A stretch of 64,000 bases of DNA, from assembly GCA_023382535.1 (NCBI GenBank), contig JAHDWA010000027.1, forward strand, positions 55,368 through 119,367, given 5' to 3'. Under the pieces are notes generated by a model. That model searched no databases, was not told where the DNA came from, and was given only the letters and a program-made list of their open reading frames with translations. This stretch comes from Anaerolineae bacterium (GTDB lineage Bacteria; Chloroflexota; Anaerolineae; 4572-78; J111). Positions 1 through 8,621 of this stretch are shown here, in pieces. The translations under genes were made by a program, and so were the position numbers. The stretch's first letter is position 1; the number at the start of each line of letters is the position of its first letter.

Positions 1-408
1 GCCACCGGGGAGCTGACCGCTGCGTCCGGGCTTCTGCTTGGCCTTGCTGGGTTGGCGGTGGCCTTACTGGCGCTTATCGGCCTGGTTGTTCGGGCCAGCC
101 GTTGGCACGTAGATCAGGACGGGATTGGCGGTCGAAACAACTGGCTCGTCTATCATCGCCTCGATTGGTCGGAAATCGAGTCCGTTGAACCCTGGTTGAT
201 TCCCGGATACCCGTATTTACAGGTGAACGGGGGCGGCAAGCGGCGGGTCTTCTGGCTGCCCTTATTCTTCACCGACATGCCCGGATTTCGGTCAGCGGTA
301 GCGCGGTATGCCCCTCCCGTAAACCCGTTGCGGCGCTACCTGGAGCAACACCCGCCGCACCACGCGGCTGACCAACAGGGACCTGATCGGAGAGGTGAGG
401 ATGAGTGA
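1..408 (+). CDS. Membrane protein with PH-like domain, 5' end outside window
   Basis: The frame is open from the first base, so the gene starts upstream of the window. The visible part begins with a hydrophobic leucine/alanine-rich helix ending near LVVRASRWHVD. A small beta-rich segment follows (WLVYHRLDWSEIESVEPW), which looks like a bacterial PH (DUF304-like) fold facing the cytoplasm, and then a hydrophilic tail. Function is unknown. Its stop overlaps the first codons of the next gene by 8 nt, so the two are probably co-transcribed and translationally coupled. The PH assignment rests only on the pattern of hydrophobic strands and tryptophans after a membrane helix. Confidence 0.6.
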   Translation, partial: ATGELTAASGLLLGLAGLAVALLALIGLVVRASRWHVDQDGIGGRNNWLVYHRLDWSEIESVEPWLIPGYPYLQVNGGGKRRVFWLPLFFTDMPGFRSAVARYAPPVNPLRRYLEQHPPHHAADQQGPDRRGEDE

Positions 409-967
409 GCGCAGCAAGCTGTGGCCCTGGCTGGCAACTGCCGCCGTTTTGATCCTGGCAGCGGTCATACTCCATCTCCAGGGGCGGTTGTGGTGGTGCG
501 CCTGCGGCCAGATTTACCTCTGGGCGGGGGACATCTGGAGTTCGGACAACTCGCAGCACCTGCTTGATCCATACAGCTTCACCCATGTCCTGCACGGCTT
601 CGTCTTTTTCTGGCTGCTGGCCTGGAGTTTGCCCCGGCTGGCCCCGGCCTGGCAACTCTGTCTGGCCCTGACCGTCGAGGCGCTGTGGGAGGTGATCGAG
701 AATTCCGAGTTCGTCATCGAACGCTACCGCGAGGCGACCCTGGCGCTTGGCTACCAGGGCGATACCATTATCAATTCCCTGAGCGATATCGTGCTCTGCG
801 GCCTGGGCTTCTTGCTCGCCCGGCAGCTTGGCTTCCGCCGCTCGCTGGCGCTCTTTGTGATAACGGAACTGGTTTTACTGCTCTGGATCAAAGACAGCCT
901 GATTTTGAATGTAATTATGCTGCTGTATCCCATCGAGGCGATCAAAGCGTGGCAGATGGGGTCTTAA
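401..967 (+). CDS. DUF2585 (UPF0314) family membrane protein
   Basis: A protein of 188 residues with about five membrane helices. After the first helix it carries a CACGQIYLW segment followed by SSDNSQHLLDPYSFTHVLHGF, the hallmark Cys and Asn-Ser-Gln-His-rich region of the DUF2585/UPF0314 family. The fourth helix region holds WEVIENSEFVIERYR and GDTIINSLSD, also typical of the family. Biochemical function is unknown. I chose ATG 401 over an in-frame GTG at 395 because GGAGAGG lies about 6 nt upstream of the ATG. The gene overlaps the end of the preceding membrane protein gene. Confidence 0.75.
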   Translation: MSERSKLWPWLATAAVLILAAVILHLQGRLWWCACGQIYLWAGDIWSSDNSQHLLDPYSFTHVLHGFVFFWLLAWSLPRLAPAWQLCLALTVEALWEVIENSEFVIERYREATLALGYQGDTIINSLSDIVLCGLGFLLARQLGFRRSLALFVITELVLLLWIKDSLILNVIMLLYPIEAIKAWQMGS

Positions 968-1050
968 TCTGAATTAGCGCACCCTTCGATACGCCTTTCA
1001 CTATGTTCAAGGCTACGCAGGATGCGATTAAGAAAACTTCGACTCAGGCC

Positions 1051-1983
1051 TTACCAATTCTTGCGCCAATTGGCAGTGACAATGGATTTGTCGTAAGTCA
1101 CCTCGACCTCAATCGGCTCCGACAGCGCGCCCGTGGCGGTGCGCTGGTCGTTGGTGGTCACGATGGTCAGAACCCACTTGCAAGGGACCGGCTTGGTCGC
1201 CAGCGTAATATCGTAAAAACCGGGCGGCCAAAAGGCTCCTTCACCATTCAGCCCGCCGATCGGGCCAGAGGGGTTGGAGATGGCGGAGAAACCGCCGCAA
1301 CTGGCCTGAACGTAGACCCCGTTGACCGGGTTGCCGGCGGGATCGGTGATATTGCCCAGGAAACGGGTCAGGCCGTAGTTGGTGTCGGCGTACCAGCCGG
1401 TCGGCTCGAACTGGTACTTGGGCTTTTCCGGGGTAGGCGTCGCCGCCGGGGTTGGGGTAGCCGGCGGCGGCGGGGCGACGACCAGCGGCACATTGGCCGT
1501 GTTGCTGGCCTGCACCACCGAATTGGCCACCCAGCCGCTCGCTCCATCGGCGTTGCTGATCTGCCACCACGAAGCTTCGTTATTGCGTCCGGTAATCGGC
1601 ACCACCAGATTCGGCGGCAGCGCGGCGACGACCGGGTAATTTGTACCGGGGCCGGAACGGACATTGACCGTATTGGCAGCGGCCAACTGCGCTCCTGGGG
1701 TTGGTGTCGGGGTCGGGGTGGGCGGCACAGGTGTAGGCGTGTCCGGGACGGGGGTCGGGCTGGGGGCAATCGTGGGAGTCGAGGTGGCCGTGGGCGATGG
1801 CGTGGCAGTAGGAATGACGACCACCGCCGTCGGCGGGACCGGGGTAAAGGTGGGCGCTGGCGTTCGGGTGATCTGGACGGCTTCGCTGCGCACCCGGAAA
1901 AGCCAGGCAAACAGGGCGGTTGCCGCCAGATAAAGGACGAGAATTAATAAAACGATCAGGCTGAGGTAACGAACTTTTTGCAT
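1051..1983 (-). CDS. Membrane-anchored stalk protein with SH3b domain
   Basis: A protein of 310 residues. One N-terminal membrane helix (residues about 6-28, VRYLSLIVLLILVLYLAATALF) is followed by a Pro/Thr-rich stalk (about 39-95, tandem TPTP), a bacterial SH3 domain (about 97-165, with the diagnostic VNVRSGPGTNYPVV), a second short Pro/Thr linker, and a C-terminal beta-rich module (about 190-310) with FEPTGWYADTN and DPAGNPVNGVYV. The layout implies an enzyme-free, extracellular wall- or ligand-binding protein tethered to the membrane. The same C-terminal module recurs in the products at 6687, 7828 and 8622. Ligand unknown. Confidence 0.8.
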   Translation of the reverse strand: MQKVRYLSLIVLLILVLYLAATALFAWLFRVRSEAVQITRTPAPTFTPVPPTAVVVIPTATPSPTATSTPTIAPSPTPVPDTPTPVPPTPTPTPTPGAQLAAANTVNVRSGPGTNYPVVAALPPNLVVPITGRNNEASWWQISNADGASGWVANSVVQASNTANVPLVVAPPPPATPTPAATPTPEKPKYQFEPTGWYADTNYGLTRFLGNITDPAGNPVNGVYVQASCGGFSAISNPSGPIGGLNGEGAFWPPGFYDITLATKPVPCKWVLTIVTTNDQRTATGALSEPIEVEVTYDKSIVTANWRKNW

Positions 1984-2031
1984 CAGTTATCAGTTTAGCC
2001 AGCTAACCAGGAATCGGCAAATGAAACAAAA

Positions 2032-2059
2032 AGGAGTCCAAAATATATTTTGGACTCCT
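2032..2059. repeat. Perfect 28-bp palindrome
   Basis: Two 14-nt arms (AGGAGTCCAAAATA and its exact complement) meet with no spacer. It is the first of three consecutive palindromes between the stalk gene start (1983) and the aminotransferase stop (2155). Confidence 0.85.
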
Positions 2060-2069
2060 GTCACCACTT

Positions 2070-2108
2070 GCAGGCTCGTTCCCACACTCAGTTCGGGAAC
2101 GAGCTTGC
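2070..2108. repeat. Hairpin repeat of the CTCGTTCCC...GGGAACGAG type
   Basis: A 14-nt arm (GCAGGCTCGTTCCC) pairs with GGGAACGAGCTTGC (one G-T pair) around an 11-nt loop. The core CTCGTTCCCA...GGGAACGAG resembles a palindromic REP-like sequence recurrent in many bacterial genomes. That resemblance is recalled knowledge, not a search result. Confidence 0.75.
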
Positions 2109-2115
2109 ATTAATT

Positions 2116-2141
2116 GGGGTGTCAAAGGGTTTTGATACCCC
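2116..2141 (-). terminator. Hairpin after the aminotransferase gene
   Basis: GGGGTGTCAAA pairs with TTTGATACCCC (one G-T pair) around GGGT. On the minus strand it lies 14 nt past the stop of the aminotransferase gene. There is no U-run of more than two bases after it, so it may act as an mRNA end stabiliser rather than an intrinsic terminator. Confidence 0.45.
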
Positions 2142-2154
2142 TGCCCAGAGCAGG

Positions 2155-3396
2155 CTAAACCGGAACCGTCTGACTTGTGCCTATTTTGTCGTAAAGGACC
2201 CGTCCCAGCCGGGCGATACCCTCGCGGATGCTGTCCGGCGCGGCGTTGGAGAAGTTCAACCGCAGGGTGTTTTCGCCGCCGCCGTTGGGGAACATGGGCG
2301 CTCCGGGGACAAAGGCGACTTTGGCTGCCAGGGCCGCGGGCAGCAGCTCCGCCGCGTTAACGCCTTCCGGCAGCGTAACCCACAAAAACAGTCCGCCGTC
2401 GGGCCGGGTCCAATGGACGCCCGGCGGAAAGTGCTCGGCCAGGGCGGCCAGCATTACTTCGCGCCGCTCCCGGTAAACCTTCTGGATAAGCGGCACATGC
2501 TGCCGCAAAAAGTCATCGCGGACGGCCTCGTAGGCAATCATCTGGTTAAAGGTGGCCGAATGGAGGTCGGCTCCCTGTTTGGCCTGGACCAACTTTCGAA
2601 TCACTTCCAGGGGGGCTACAATCCAGGCCAGGCGTAAGCCGGGAACCAGGGTTTTGGAAAATGTGCTCAGGTAAATCACGTGACCTTCATAAGCCCCCGT
2701 ACCATTCGTTGAGGCTGGCCCGGACAGCGCCAGCAAGCTCGGCAGGGGATCACCCTCAAAGCGAAGCTGGCCATAGGCGTCATCCTCGATGATGGGGACG
2801 CCGTAATGGCCGGCCAATTCGACCAGGTGCTGCCGACGTTCCAGGGTCAAAGTCACCCCGGTGGGGTTTTGAAATGTGGGCAAACTGTAAATCAGTTTTG
2901 GCCCGACCCGCAGGGCAGGCTCCAGTTCCCCCGTGAGCATACCCTGCTCGTCCGAAGGAATCGCCAGGTATTCAGCCTCGTAAGCATTCCAGGCCTGGAG
3001 CGCGCCCATATAGGTCGGCGCTTCGACTATCAGGCGGTCGCCGGAGTTGATGAAGATTTTGCCCAGCAGGTCAAGGGCCTGCTGCGAGCCGGAAGTGATG
3101 AGAATATTTTCGGGCGAGATGGCCAGGCCGGGGGTGGACGAGTGGTTAGCCAGCCACTCACGCAACGGACGATAACCCTCAGTGGTGCTGTATTGCAGCG
3201 CCTGGGGGCCAAAATCACGCAGCACCCGGTCGGCGGCTACGGCCATCTCCTCTACCGGAAACAGGTCGGGCGCGGGCAGTCCCCCGGCAAACGAGATCAT
3301 GTCCGGCTGTTCAGTCACTTTGAGCAGTTCGCGAATAGCCGAACTGGTCATACGCTGGGTTCGCTGGGCATAACGATGAGTCCAAGAGATAGGCAT
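2155..3396 (-). CDS. PLP-dependent aminotransferase, class I fold type (LysN/MocR-domain-like)
   Basis: A cytosolic fold-type I aminotransferase of 413 residues. Visible features are the N-terminal MISFAGGLPAPDLFPVEE, the cofactor segment ITSGSQQALDLLGKI, the NPTGVTL Asn motif, DDAYGQLRFEG, and the Schiff-base lysine region STFSKTLVPGLRLAWI. These fit the 2-aminoadipate/aromatic aminotransferase group related to LysN; the exact amino-acid substrate cannot be read from the sequence. I chose ATG 3396 because AGGAG sits 7 nt upstream; a longer in-frame reading from 3459 would translate a dispersed repeat. The gene is flanked by palindromes on both sides and is probably monocistronic. Confidence 0.88.
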   Translation of the reverse strand: MPISWTHRYAQRTQRMTSSAIRELLKVTEQPDMISFAGGLPAPDLFPVEEMAVAADRVLRDFGPQALQYSTTEGYRPLREWLANHSSTPGLAISPENILITSGSQQALDLLGKIFINSGDRLIVEAPTYMGALQAWNAYEAEYLAIPSDEQGMLTGELEPALRVGPKLIYSLPTFQNPTGVTLTLERRQHLVELAGHYGVPIIEDDAYGQLRFEGDPLPSLLALSGPASTNGTGAYEGHVIYLSTFSKTLVPGLRLAWIVAPLEVIRKLVQAKQGADLHSATFNQMIAYEAVRDDFLRQHVPLIQKVYRERREVMLAALAEHFPPGVHWTRPDGGLFLWVTLPEGVNAAELLPAALAAKVAFVPGAPMFPNGGGENTLRLNFSNAAPDSIREGIARLGRVLYDKIGTSQTVPV

Positions 3397-3418
3397 CGGG
3401 AGTCTCCTAAAAAATGGA

Positions 3419-3478
3419 GGATTGGAGGGCTGGAAGGTTGGTAATTTTTCCACCTCCAAACCTCCAGCTTTCCAGTCA
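3419..3478. repeat. Quasi-palindrome, GGAAGG-type family, copy 1
   Basis: Two 23-nt arms (starting GGATTGGAGGGCTGGAAGG) are imperfect inverted copies of each other. The arms are themselves made of short GGAGG/TGGAAGG sub-repeats. It lies directly upstream of the aminotransferase ribosome-binding site. A related element is at 27181-27233 and a partial one at 13177-13222. Confidence 0.7.
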
Positions 3479-3553
3479 TATTAACACCGATAGAGCTGTT
3501 TGAGTATAACCAATTAACTCAGACCGCTTGAGGCCAATCCGGCTGCGCCAGTT

Positions 3554-4462
3554 TTACATGATCAGCCAGAGCAGAACGGTCAGGGTGGCGATGCTGGCCA
3601 GGGTGCTGACAAAAACGACAGCAGCCGTAAACTCGGCGTCGGCTCCAAATTCGGCGGCGAGGATGCTGCTGATAACAGCGGTCGGCAGGCTGGCCTGGAC
3701 GATCATGACCTGGCCAGTGATGCCCGACAGTCCCAGCAGGGCCGCTAAAGGAAAAGCAACGAGCGGAGCGACGACCAAACGGGCAGCAGTGGCCAGAGCA
3801 ATCGGTTTCCACCGTCCCCTGATCGAAACACGGGCCAGTTGCAGCCCCAGGACGACCAGCATCGCCGGGACGGCTGCCTGCCCTAAGAGAGTAATAGCTC
3901 GTTCAAGCGGCAGGGGCAGGGTCAGGTGGCCGAGATTGATGATTAGCCCCAGGGTCACAGCATAGGGCAGCGGCACCGTGACCATGTTGAACAGCGAGCG
4001 TTTGATCGAGGCTGTGCCGCGAGAGGCCAAAAAAACGCCCAGGGTATTGGCCAAAATCGCGGTAATGACAAAAAAAATCACCGCTCGCTGCAAGCCGGTC
4101 TGGCCAAAGGCGAATTCGCTGAGGGGCAGGCCGTAGTTCCCGGCATTGATCACCACTACACTAAGCATAAAGGCGCTTTCGAGCTGGCGATCAAAACGGA
4201 ATAATCGAGCCAGCAGCCAACTAATCAACGCCATCAGCATGTAAAAAAGCACAATCATCGCCGCAATCAGGCCAATTTCGTTGGCCCGCAAGTCGGATCT
4301 GGCGATACTGCCGATGATTAAAAACGGATTAAAGAGGTAGAAAATGACTCGTGATAAAACCCGTGGGTCGAGGGAAAAACGATACCCCACCAAAACAGCC
4401 AGGCCCACAATTATAAAGATGGGGGCGATGATATTGTAGATGATGTTCAGGACGGATAACAT
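3554..4462 (-). CDS. AEC (auxin efflux carrier) family transporter
   Basis: A protein of 302 residues that is almost entirely hydrophobic, with about ten predicted membrane helices in two halves. It starts with VLNIIYNIIAPIFIIVGLAVLVGYRF and contains NAGNYGLPLSEFAFG, the conserved N-x-G-x-x-x-x-P helix break of the AEC/bile-acid-sodium-symporter superfamily. Members export or import organic acids such as malate and malonate. The substrate here is not deducible. It stands alone on the minus strand, 90 nt from the aminotransferase and 141 nt from the peptidase. Confidence 0.85.
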   Translation of the reverse strand: MLSVLNIIYNIIAPIFIIVGLAVLVGYRFSLDPRVLSRVIFYLFNPFLIIGSIARSDLRANEIGLIAAMIVLFYMLMALISWLLARLFRFDRQLESAFMLSVVVINAGNYGLPLSEFAFGQTGLQRAVIFFVITAILANTLGVFLASRGTASIKRSLFNMVTVPLPYAVTLGLIINLGHLTLPLPLERAITLLGQAAVPAMLVVLGLQLARVSIRGRWKPIALATAARLVVAPLVAFPLAALLGLSGITGQVMIVQASLPTAVISSILAAEFGADAEFTAAVVFVSTLASIATLTVLLWLIM

Positions 4463-4511
4463 AGTGGAAACGGAACTCGTTGGAACGTGAAGGAACTTTT
4501 ATCGGAATTCT

Positions 4512-4579
4512 TTCTCTTGTTCTCTCGTTCCCAAACTGATCATTCGACTTCGTTCAGGACAGGGTTTGGAAACAAGAGA
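4512..4579. repeat. Imperfect inverted repeat between two minus-strand genes
   Basis: The segment TCTCTTGTT...TTCCCAAAC at 4512-4535 is complementary to GTTTGGAAACAAGAGA at 4564-4579, with six extra bases in the left arm. It fills most of the 141-nt gap between the peptidase stop and the AEC start. Role unknown; the bulge makes it a weak terminator candidate. Confidence 0.4.
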
Positions 4580-4603
4580 GGAAGTGGGTAGCGAAATCGG
4601 GCT

Positions 4604-6664
4604 TTAGGGCGAAAGTCTGTACTCGTAGCTGGCCGGCTGGGTGGTGACAGGGGTTAAGCCGCTGATCATAAGTACAGCCCGGTCGAGGGTTGTGCCAAGA
4701 CCTTCAAGAGTCAAGACGCCGTGATTATCCGCATCCAGCGGAATTTGCCGCAAGTTAACCGTATCGCCCACTTCCAGTACCTGAACCAGAAAGTGCTGGG
4801 GCAAAATATTATCCATACGCACAAAACCTTCAGCCTGCCAGCCGTTGGGGCCGCTTTCGACATCGTCGTAAAAATCAATTTCAGGAATACTGATATCGTC
4901 AAGAGTCCAGCCGGGGCGGTTGACCGCATCATCGGTGACATACTCAAAGCGGATCAACACTTCCTGCCCGGCATAGGCGGAGATGTCCAGGCTCTCGTCC
5001 AACCAGGTAGGTCCCTCGCCCGCCAAACCGGTGTAACCGGGGCCATAAGCGTTTCCGCTGGGATTGGTGGTAACACTGTGGGGCGCCTGGAGAATGGTCC
5101 AGGTCTCCCCGCCATCCGTCGAGATTTCGACATAGCCATAATCCCAATCAGTTTCAATATCATACCAGGTTGCGTAATTGAGCGTCGCCGAGCTAACATT
5201 GCGCAGGTCAAAAGCACGGGTCAGGCGGGTGTTGCTATCATCCCCCCGCAAACCGTACCATTGATACTGGCCGCTGTAGGCATCGTTGTTAACCACCTTC
5301 ACCTCAGTGGCGCCCGTGAAATCAAGGGTCACATTACCCGCGCCGCTCAGTTCAATATAATCTGTCCCATACTGGTACACTGTTGTTTGACCCTCAACCG
5401 GGTAAACACTGTGATGTTCGGCAACACCGACCGGCTCGGGTGAGAAATCTTTATAACCCCAGCGGCCATCGCCAATAGTCGCATCGTTCAAATAATTAGC
5501 TACCACAAAATCGGCAAACACTTCATTGAACTGTTCGCTCCGGCCATGCTCGGCCAAAACCGCGTTAAAACCCGCTATGCCGTTGTTGGGGTTGGCCACT
5601 ACCGCCTGGGTCATCTCTTCGCCGTAACGCTGCAAAAAATAGGCCATAAAGCGAAAACTGGCGCCATAGTTAACTACGGCGGCGCTGGGCGGGCTGGCCC
5701 AACTGGTCAACTGAGTATCCGTGGCGCCCGAAAAAATATTGGAGAAACTGCTTGGTCCATAACCGTTGATAAACGCCGCCAGCTCGCTCATGCCTTCGTT
5801 GACCCAGGCATCCTCGTTACGATCCTGGGCAAAATGAATCATATGTTGAAATTCATGAGCCAGAACACTGTCAAAATAGGCGCTGCCGGGCGGAACAGAC
5901 TGGAGGTTCATAAAAAACATCTCGCGCTCATTGCTGTAGGGTTCGGCCAGGCGGGAATATTCGTTGGCGGCATAGAAAAAACCAGCTACGCCGGGCAAGT
6001 CGCCCATAAAAATATGGACACGGATATCTCCGTCAATTCCGGGCGACCACTCACTGCCAAAAAAAGCACGATTGGTAGGATAAGTATGGTTTTCAAACTG
6101 CTCAGCGGAACGCTGCAAATCAGCTTCGGGCGCATTGTAACCGTCGGCAACCCACCAATAGGAATGAGCCGTGATATAGCGTAGGGTAGCGTTGGCTTGA
6201 AATACCCGGGGTGGGGTTTGGCTGCTATCCGTGACCCAGAAGGTGTCGCTATCACCTAATTGGTAAGGGGCAGCCGTCTTTTTAACGATTTCTGGAATTT
6301 CCCGGCCGGCATGTTTGAGACGCATAGCCAGCAGCCGCTGATCCCGGGCCGGCAGGATAGTTTCCAGGAGAAGTTGTTCGGTGGCCGGTTGCAAGGGGCT
6401 GGCCTGACCGGTGGTACCGATTCCGGCTGCCGTTGGTTCAACGTTTGGAGCAGCCAGCGGTGTTGGGGTCGGGGTATTGGAAATAGCCGTTGGGCTAGGA
6501 GTAAGGGTAGGGACGACAGCAGGTGTCGCCGGAGACGTAGTGGCCGCAGCGGGGACATTTGCCAGCCGAGCGACTCGAGGCGCTCCGAGGAGAATAGCTG
6601 CCAGGCAGAATAACAGAGTTACTGCAAGCAGGCTACTCCTAATAAAGGTAGTTTTTTGAGACAA
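4604..6664 (-). CDS. Secreted stalked gluzincin metallopeptidase with immune-inhibitor-A-type C-terminal domain
   Basis: A protein of 686 residues. A signal/anchor helix (about 10-28) is followed by a Pro/Thr stalk (about 42-75) and a peptidase domain with zinc site HEFQH at 270-274. Glu290 in WVNEGMSE is the likely third ligand (HExxH-x15-E), as in M6/M30-like gluzincins. From about 430 a jelly-roll region follows, with YVEISTDGGETW and AGQEVLIRFEYVTD, typical of the immune inhibitor A C-terminal region. It probably degrades extracellular protein. Start is TTG at 6664 with AGGAG about 8 nt upstream. The 6687 stalk gene ends 22 nt before it, so the two may be co-transcribed. Confidence 0.82.
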   Translation of the reverse strand: MSQKTTFIRSSLLAVTLLFCLAAILLGAPRVARLANVPAAATTSPATPAVVPTLTPSPTAISNTPTPTPLAAPNVEPTAAGIGTTGQASPLQPATEQLLLETILPARDQRLLAMRLKHAGREIPEIVKKTAAPYQLGDSDTFWVTDSSQTPPRVFQANATLRYITAHSYWWVADGYNAPEADLQRSAEQFENHTYPTNRAFFGSEWSPGIDGDIRVHIFMGDLPGVAGFFYAANEYSRLAEPYSNEREMFFMNLQSVPPGSAYFDSVLAHEFQHMIHFAQDRNEDAWVNEGMSELAAFINGYGPSSFSNIFSGATDTQLTSWASPPSAAVVNYGASFRFMAYFLQRYGEEMTQAVVANPNNGIAGFNAVLAEHGRSEQFNEVFADFVVANYLNDATIGDGRWGYKDFSPEPVGVAEHHSVYPVEGQTTVYQYGTDYIELSGAGNVTLDFTGATEVKVVNNDAYSGQYQWYGLRGDDSNTRLTRAFDLRNVSSATLNYATWYDIETDWDYGYVEISTDGGETWTILQAPHSVTTNPSGNAYGPGYTGLAGEGPTWLDESLDISAYAGQEVLIRFEYVTDDAVNRPGWTLDDISIPEIDFYDDVESGPNGWQAEGFVRMDNILPQHFLVQVLEVGDTVNLRQIPLDADNHGVLTLEGLGTTLDRAVLMISGLTPVTTQPASYEYRLSP

Positions 6665-6686
6665 GGGTCTGCTCCTGCAAGATCAA

Positions 6687-7751
6687 TCACCGACGGAAAC
6701 CATCTTTGTATAACCCTTTATCGCAATCCCAGTGACAAACCCAGTCGGCGTTGATAATCGTCTCGTCAGGCCAGTTGACCATAATCTTGACATCTTCCGA
6801 TAGGCGGGTAAATTGCTTACACTGCGCGTCAAAGCGGGCAAAAAAGTCGGGGCAATCATAGCGGACTACGGTCAAATACCACCAACCGACCCCATTGCCC
6901 AAATCTTTATTGGGAATAACCACATCCCATTCACCGTCACCTTTTTCGGGATAGTGATGACTGGCCCCACTGGGGTGAGACACTACGCTCCACGACCAGT
7001 TATCCACCAAAACACTATACCCGTTGACCAGGTTGCCTTGTTCATCTCTAATCCGGCCTTTAAAATGGACAATCGCAGCGTTGCCAGAGGCGTGCCAGCC
7101 GGTCGGAGTGAATTGATACTTTTTCTCGGGGACCGGGGTTGGCGGGACCTCAGTCGGCACGGGCGTAGGCGTAGGCGGTGGCGGCGGTGGCGCCTGGGCA
7201 ATTTCGACTCCCTGGGGGTCGCCGGTCACCTGGACCAACTCGGCGAAGACCCAACCGGCGCCATCGGCGCTGGGATATTCGATTTTGAGCCAAGTGCCGT
7301 CATCATTGCGGCCAAGCACTTTGGTAGATTGTCCCACCTTGCCGGCCCCAATAACCGGATAATTGGTGCCAGGTCCGGAGCGGACGTTCATATTTTGCAG
7401 CACCGTCACTGTAACGCCTTCAGGCGTTGGCGTGGCCGTTGGTTCCGCCGGCGTAGGCGGCGGCAGGGTAGGGGTTGGCAGCACCGATTCGGGTTGAGTC
7501 ACCTCCGCCGCTGGTTGGACCTGGGGGGCGGCTGCATCGTCAGGTTCGGTATTAACCGGAGCCACTTCGACAAATGCCCCTCCTTCAGCCGTGGGGGTGA
7601 AGGTGGGCATCGGTGTCCGTGTGGGCGCAAACTGGGTATGGCTGCTTGACTCCGCCAAGACGCTTGTCAGTGCACAACCTAACGAGACCAGGGCCAAAAT
7701 AATCGGCAGCGCAAAAATGACAATTTGAGAGTTATGATTAGATGTTTTCAT
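6687..7751 (-). CDS. Lipoprotein-like stalk protein with SH3b domain
   Basis: A protein of 354 residues. The N-terminal hydrophobic segment IVIFALPIILALVSLGCALT ends in LVSLGC, a good lipobox, so it is probably lipid-anchored. Next come a Pro/Thr-rich stalk, an SH3b domain with MNVRSGPGTNYPVIG and a second PT linker. The C-terminal module begins FTPTGWHASGN and contains DEQGNLVNGYSV, like the product at 1051. The last 40 residues are rich in Trp, Cys and Asp (VCHWDCDKGLYKDG). I chose ATG 7751 because GGAGAG precedes it at 7 nt. It lies upstream of the peptidase gene in the same direction and may share its transcript. Confidence 0.8.
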   Translation of the reverse strand: MKTSNHNSQIVIFALPIILALVSLGCALTSVLAESSSHTQFAPTRTPMPTFTPTAEGGAFVEVAPVNTEPDDAAAPQVQPAAEVTQPESVLPTPTLPPPTPAEPTATPTPEGVTVTVLQNMNVRSGPGTNYPVIGAGKVGQSTKVLGRNDDGTWLKIEYPSADGAGWVFAELVQVTGDPQGVEIAQAPPPPPPTPTPVPTEVPPTPVPEKKYQFTPTGWHASGNAAIVHFKGRIRDEQGNLVNGYSVLVDNWSWSVVSHPSGASHHYPEKGDGEWDVVIPNKDLGNGVGWWYLTVVRYDCPDFFARFDAQCKQFTRLSEDVKIMVNWPDETIINADWVCHWDCDKGLYKDGFRR

Positions 7752-7827
7752 CCCTATCTCTCCAGAACCGGTACTGCTCATTTATTAAACACAAGTGAGT
7801 ATAGTCGAATAGAGCTAATTTTCAAGC

Positions 7828-8619
7828 TTATTGCTGCTGCTTGAAAAACTCAAAGTGAACGTACTGGCGCGGCTCGGCGCTCAAATTGATTTCAACTTCC
7901 GGTGAAACTTGAACGCCACCCTCGACGAGTTGAATTTTATAAATCCCCGAGGTATACGGCCGGATCTCCAATTTAGTGTTCATCCGATGATTATCCCCGG
8001 TGCCGGGCATCGTACTATCTGCCGTGCCCGGGCCGGATAAGTCGCTCAGATAAGTATTCCCATCAGGAGCCAAAGCCTTGATTTGAAAGTTAGATAATGT
8101 TTTAAATTGACCGGGGCCAATATCCAGTCGGATCCAGCCAGTGATGCGCGTTTCACCCGGCGAGCCGGTATCATGAGTATAGTAGACAACGTTAAACGGA
8201 AAAGCCGGGGTAGGCGTTGCCGCTGGTTCTGCCGGAGGGAGTGTTGCCGTCGGTTCTGCCGGAGGAGGGGGAGCGGCAGCTTCAACGGCTGCCTGGGCCG
8301 GCTCGGATGTGTTCGCCACGGCTGGGGTCGGAGTCGGGGTTGAGGTTGGGGTCAGGGTGGGAGATGGCGTCTCGGTTGGGATAGGAGTGAGGGTAAAGGT
8401 AGGGGTCCAATTCGGTGTAAAGGTAAAAGTCGGCTGCGGTGTTTTGAAGGGAGTCGGGGTAGGTGTACTAACCTGGACAATTAAACTCCCCACCGAACAA
8501 CCTAGACTAACCCCCAAGCCAACCAAACTAAAAATGACCAAAAACCAAAACCCGCTGGCAGAACGTTGACTGAATCTTTTTGGATTATTTTCTAACATCG
8601 AGGTGGTCAAATTGGGCAA
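7828..8619 (-). CDS. Stalked lipoprotein with C-terminal beta module
   Basis: A protein of 263 residues. FLVIFSLVGLGVSLGCSVGS gives a lipobox GVSLGC, followed by a very long Pro/Thr/Phe stalk (about 50-140) and a roughly 120-residue C-terminal module (VVYYTHDTGSPGETRITGWI ... PRQYVHFEFFKQQQ). There is no SH3 domain. The end resembles the C-terminus of the next product upstream (PEQWVWDFIIFKKK), so the two are paralogues. Start is uncertain: TTG 8619 lies 2 nt after the upstream stop with AAGAAG before it (translational coupling); ATG 8598 has no Shine-Dalgarno. Ligand unknown. Confidence 0.72.
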   Translation of the reverse strand: MPNLTTSMLENNPKRFSQRSASGFWFLVIFSLVGLGVSLGCSVGSLIVQVSTPTPTPFKTPQPTFTFTPNWTPTFTLTPIPTETPSPTLTPTSTPTPTPAVANTSEPAQAAVEAAAPPPPAEPTATLPPAEPAATPTPAFPFNVVYYTHDTGSPGETRITGWIRLDIGPGQFKTLSNFQIKALAPDGNTYLSDLSGPGTADSTMPGTGDNHRMNTKLEIRPYTSGIYKIQLVEGGVQVSPEVEINLSAEPRQYVHFEFFKQQQ

Positions 8620-8621
8620 TT

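Noticed and set aside
1003..1947. Long open frame antisense to the stalk protein gene at 1051
   Set aside because: It is the mirror of a GC-rich (PT)n coding region and gives an Arg/Gly-rich, low-complexity product with no ribosome-binding site; the minus-strand frame has membrane helix and SH3 motifs.
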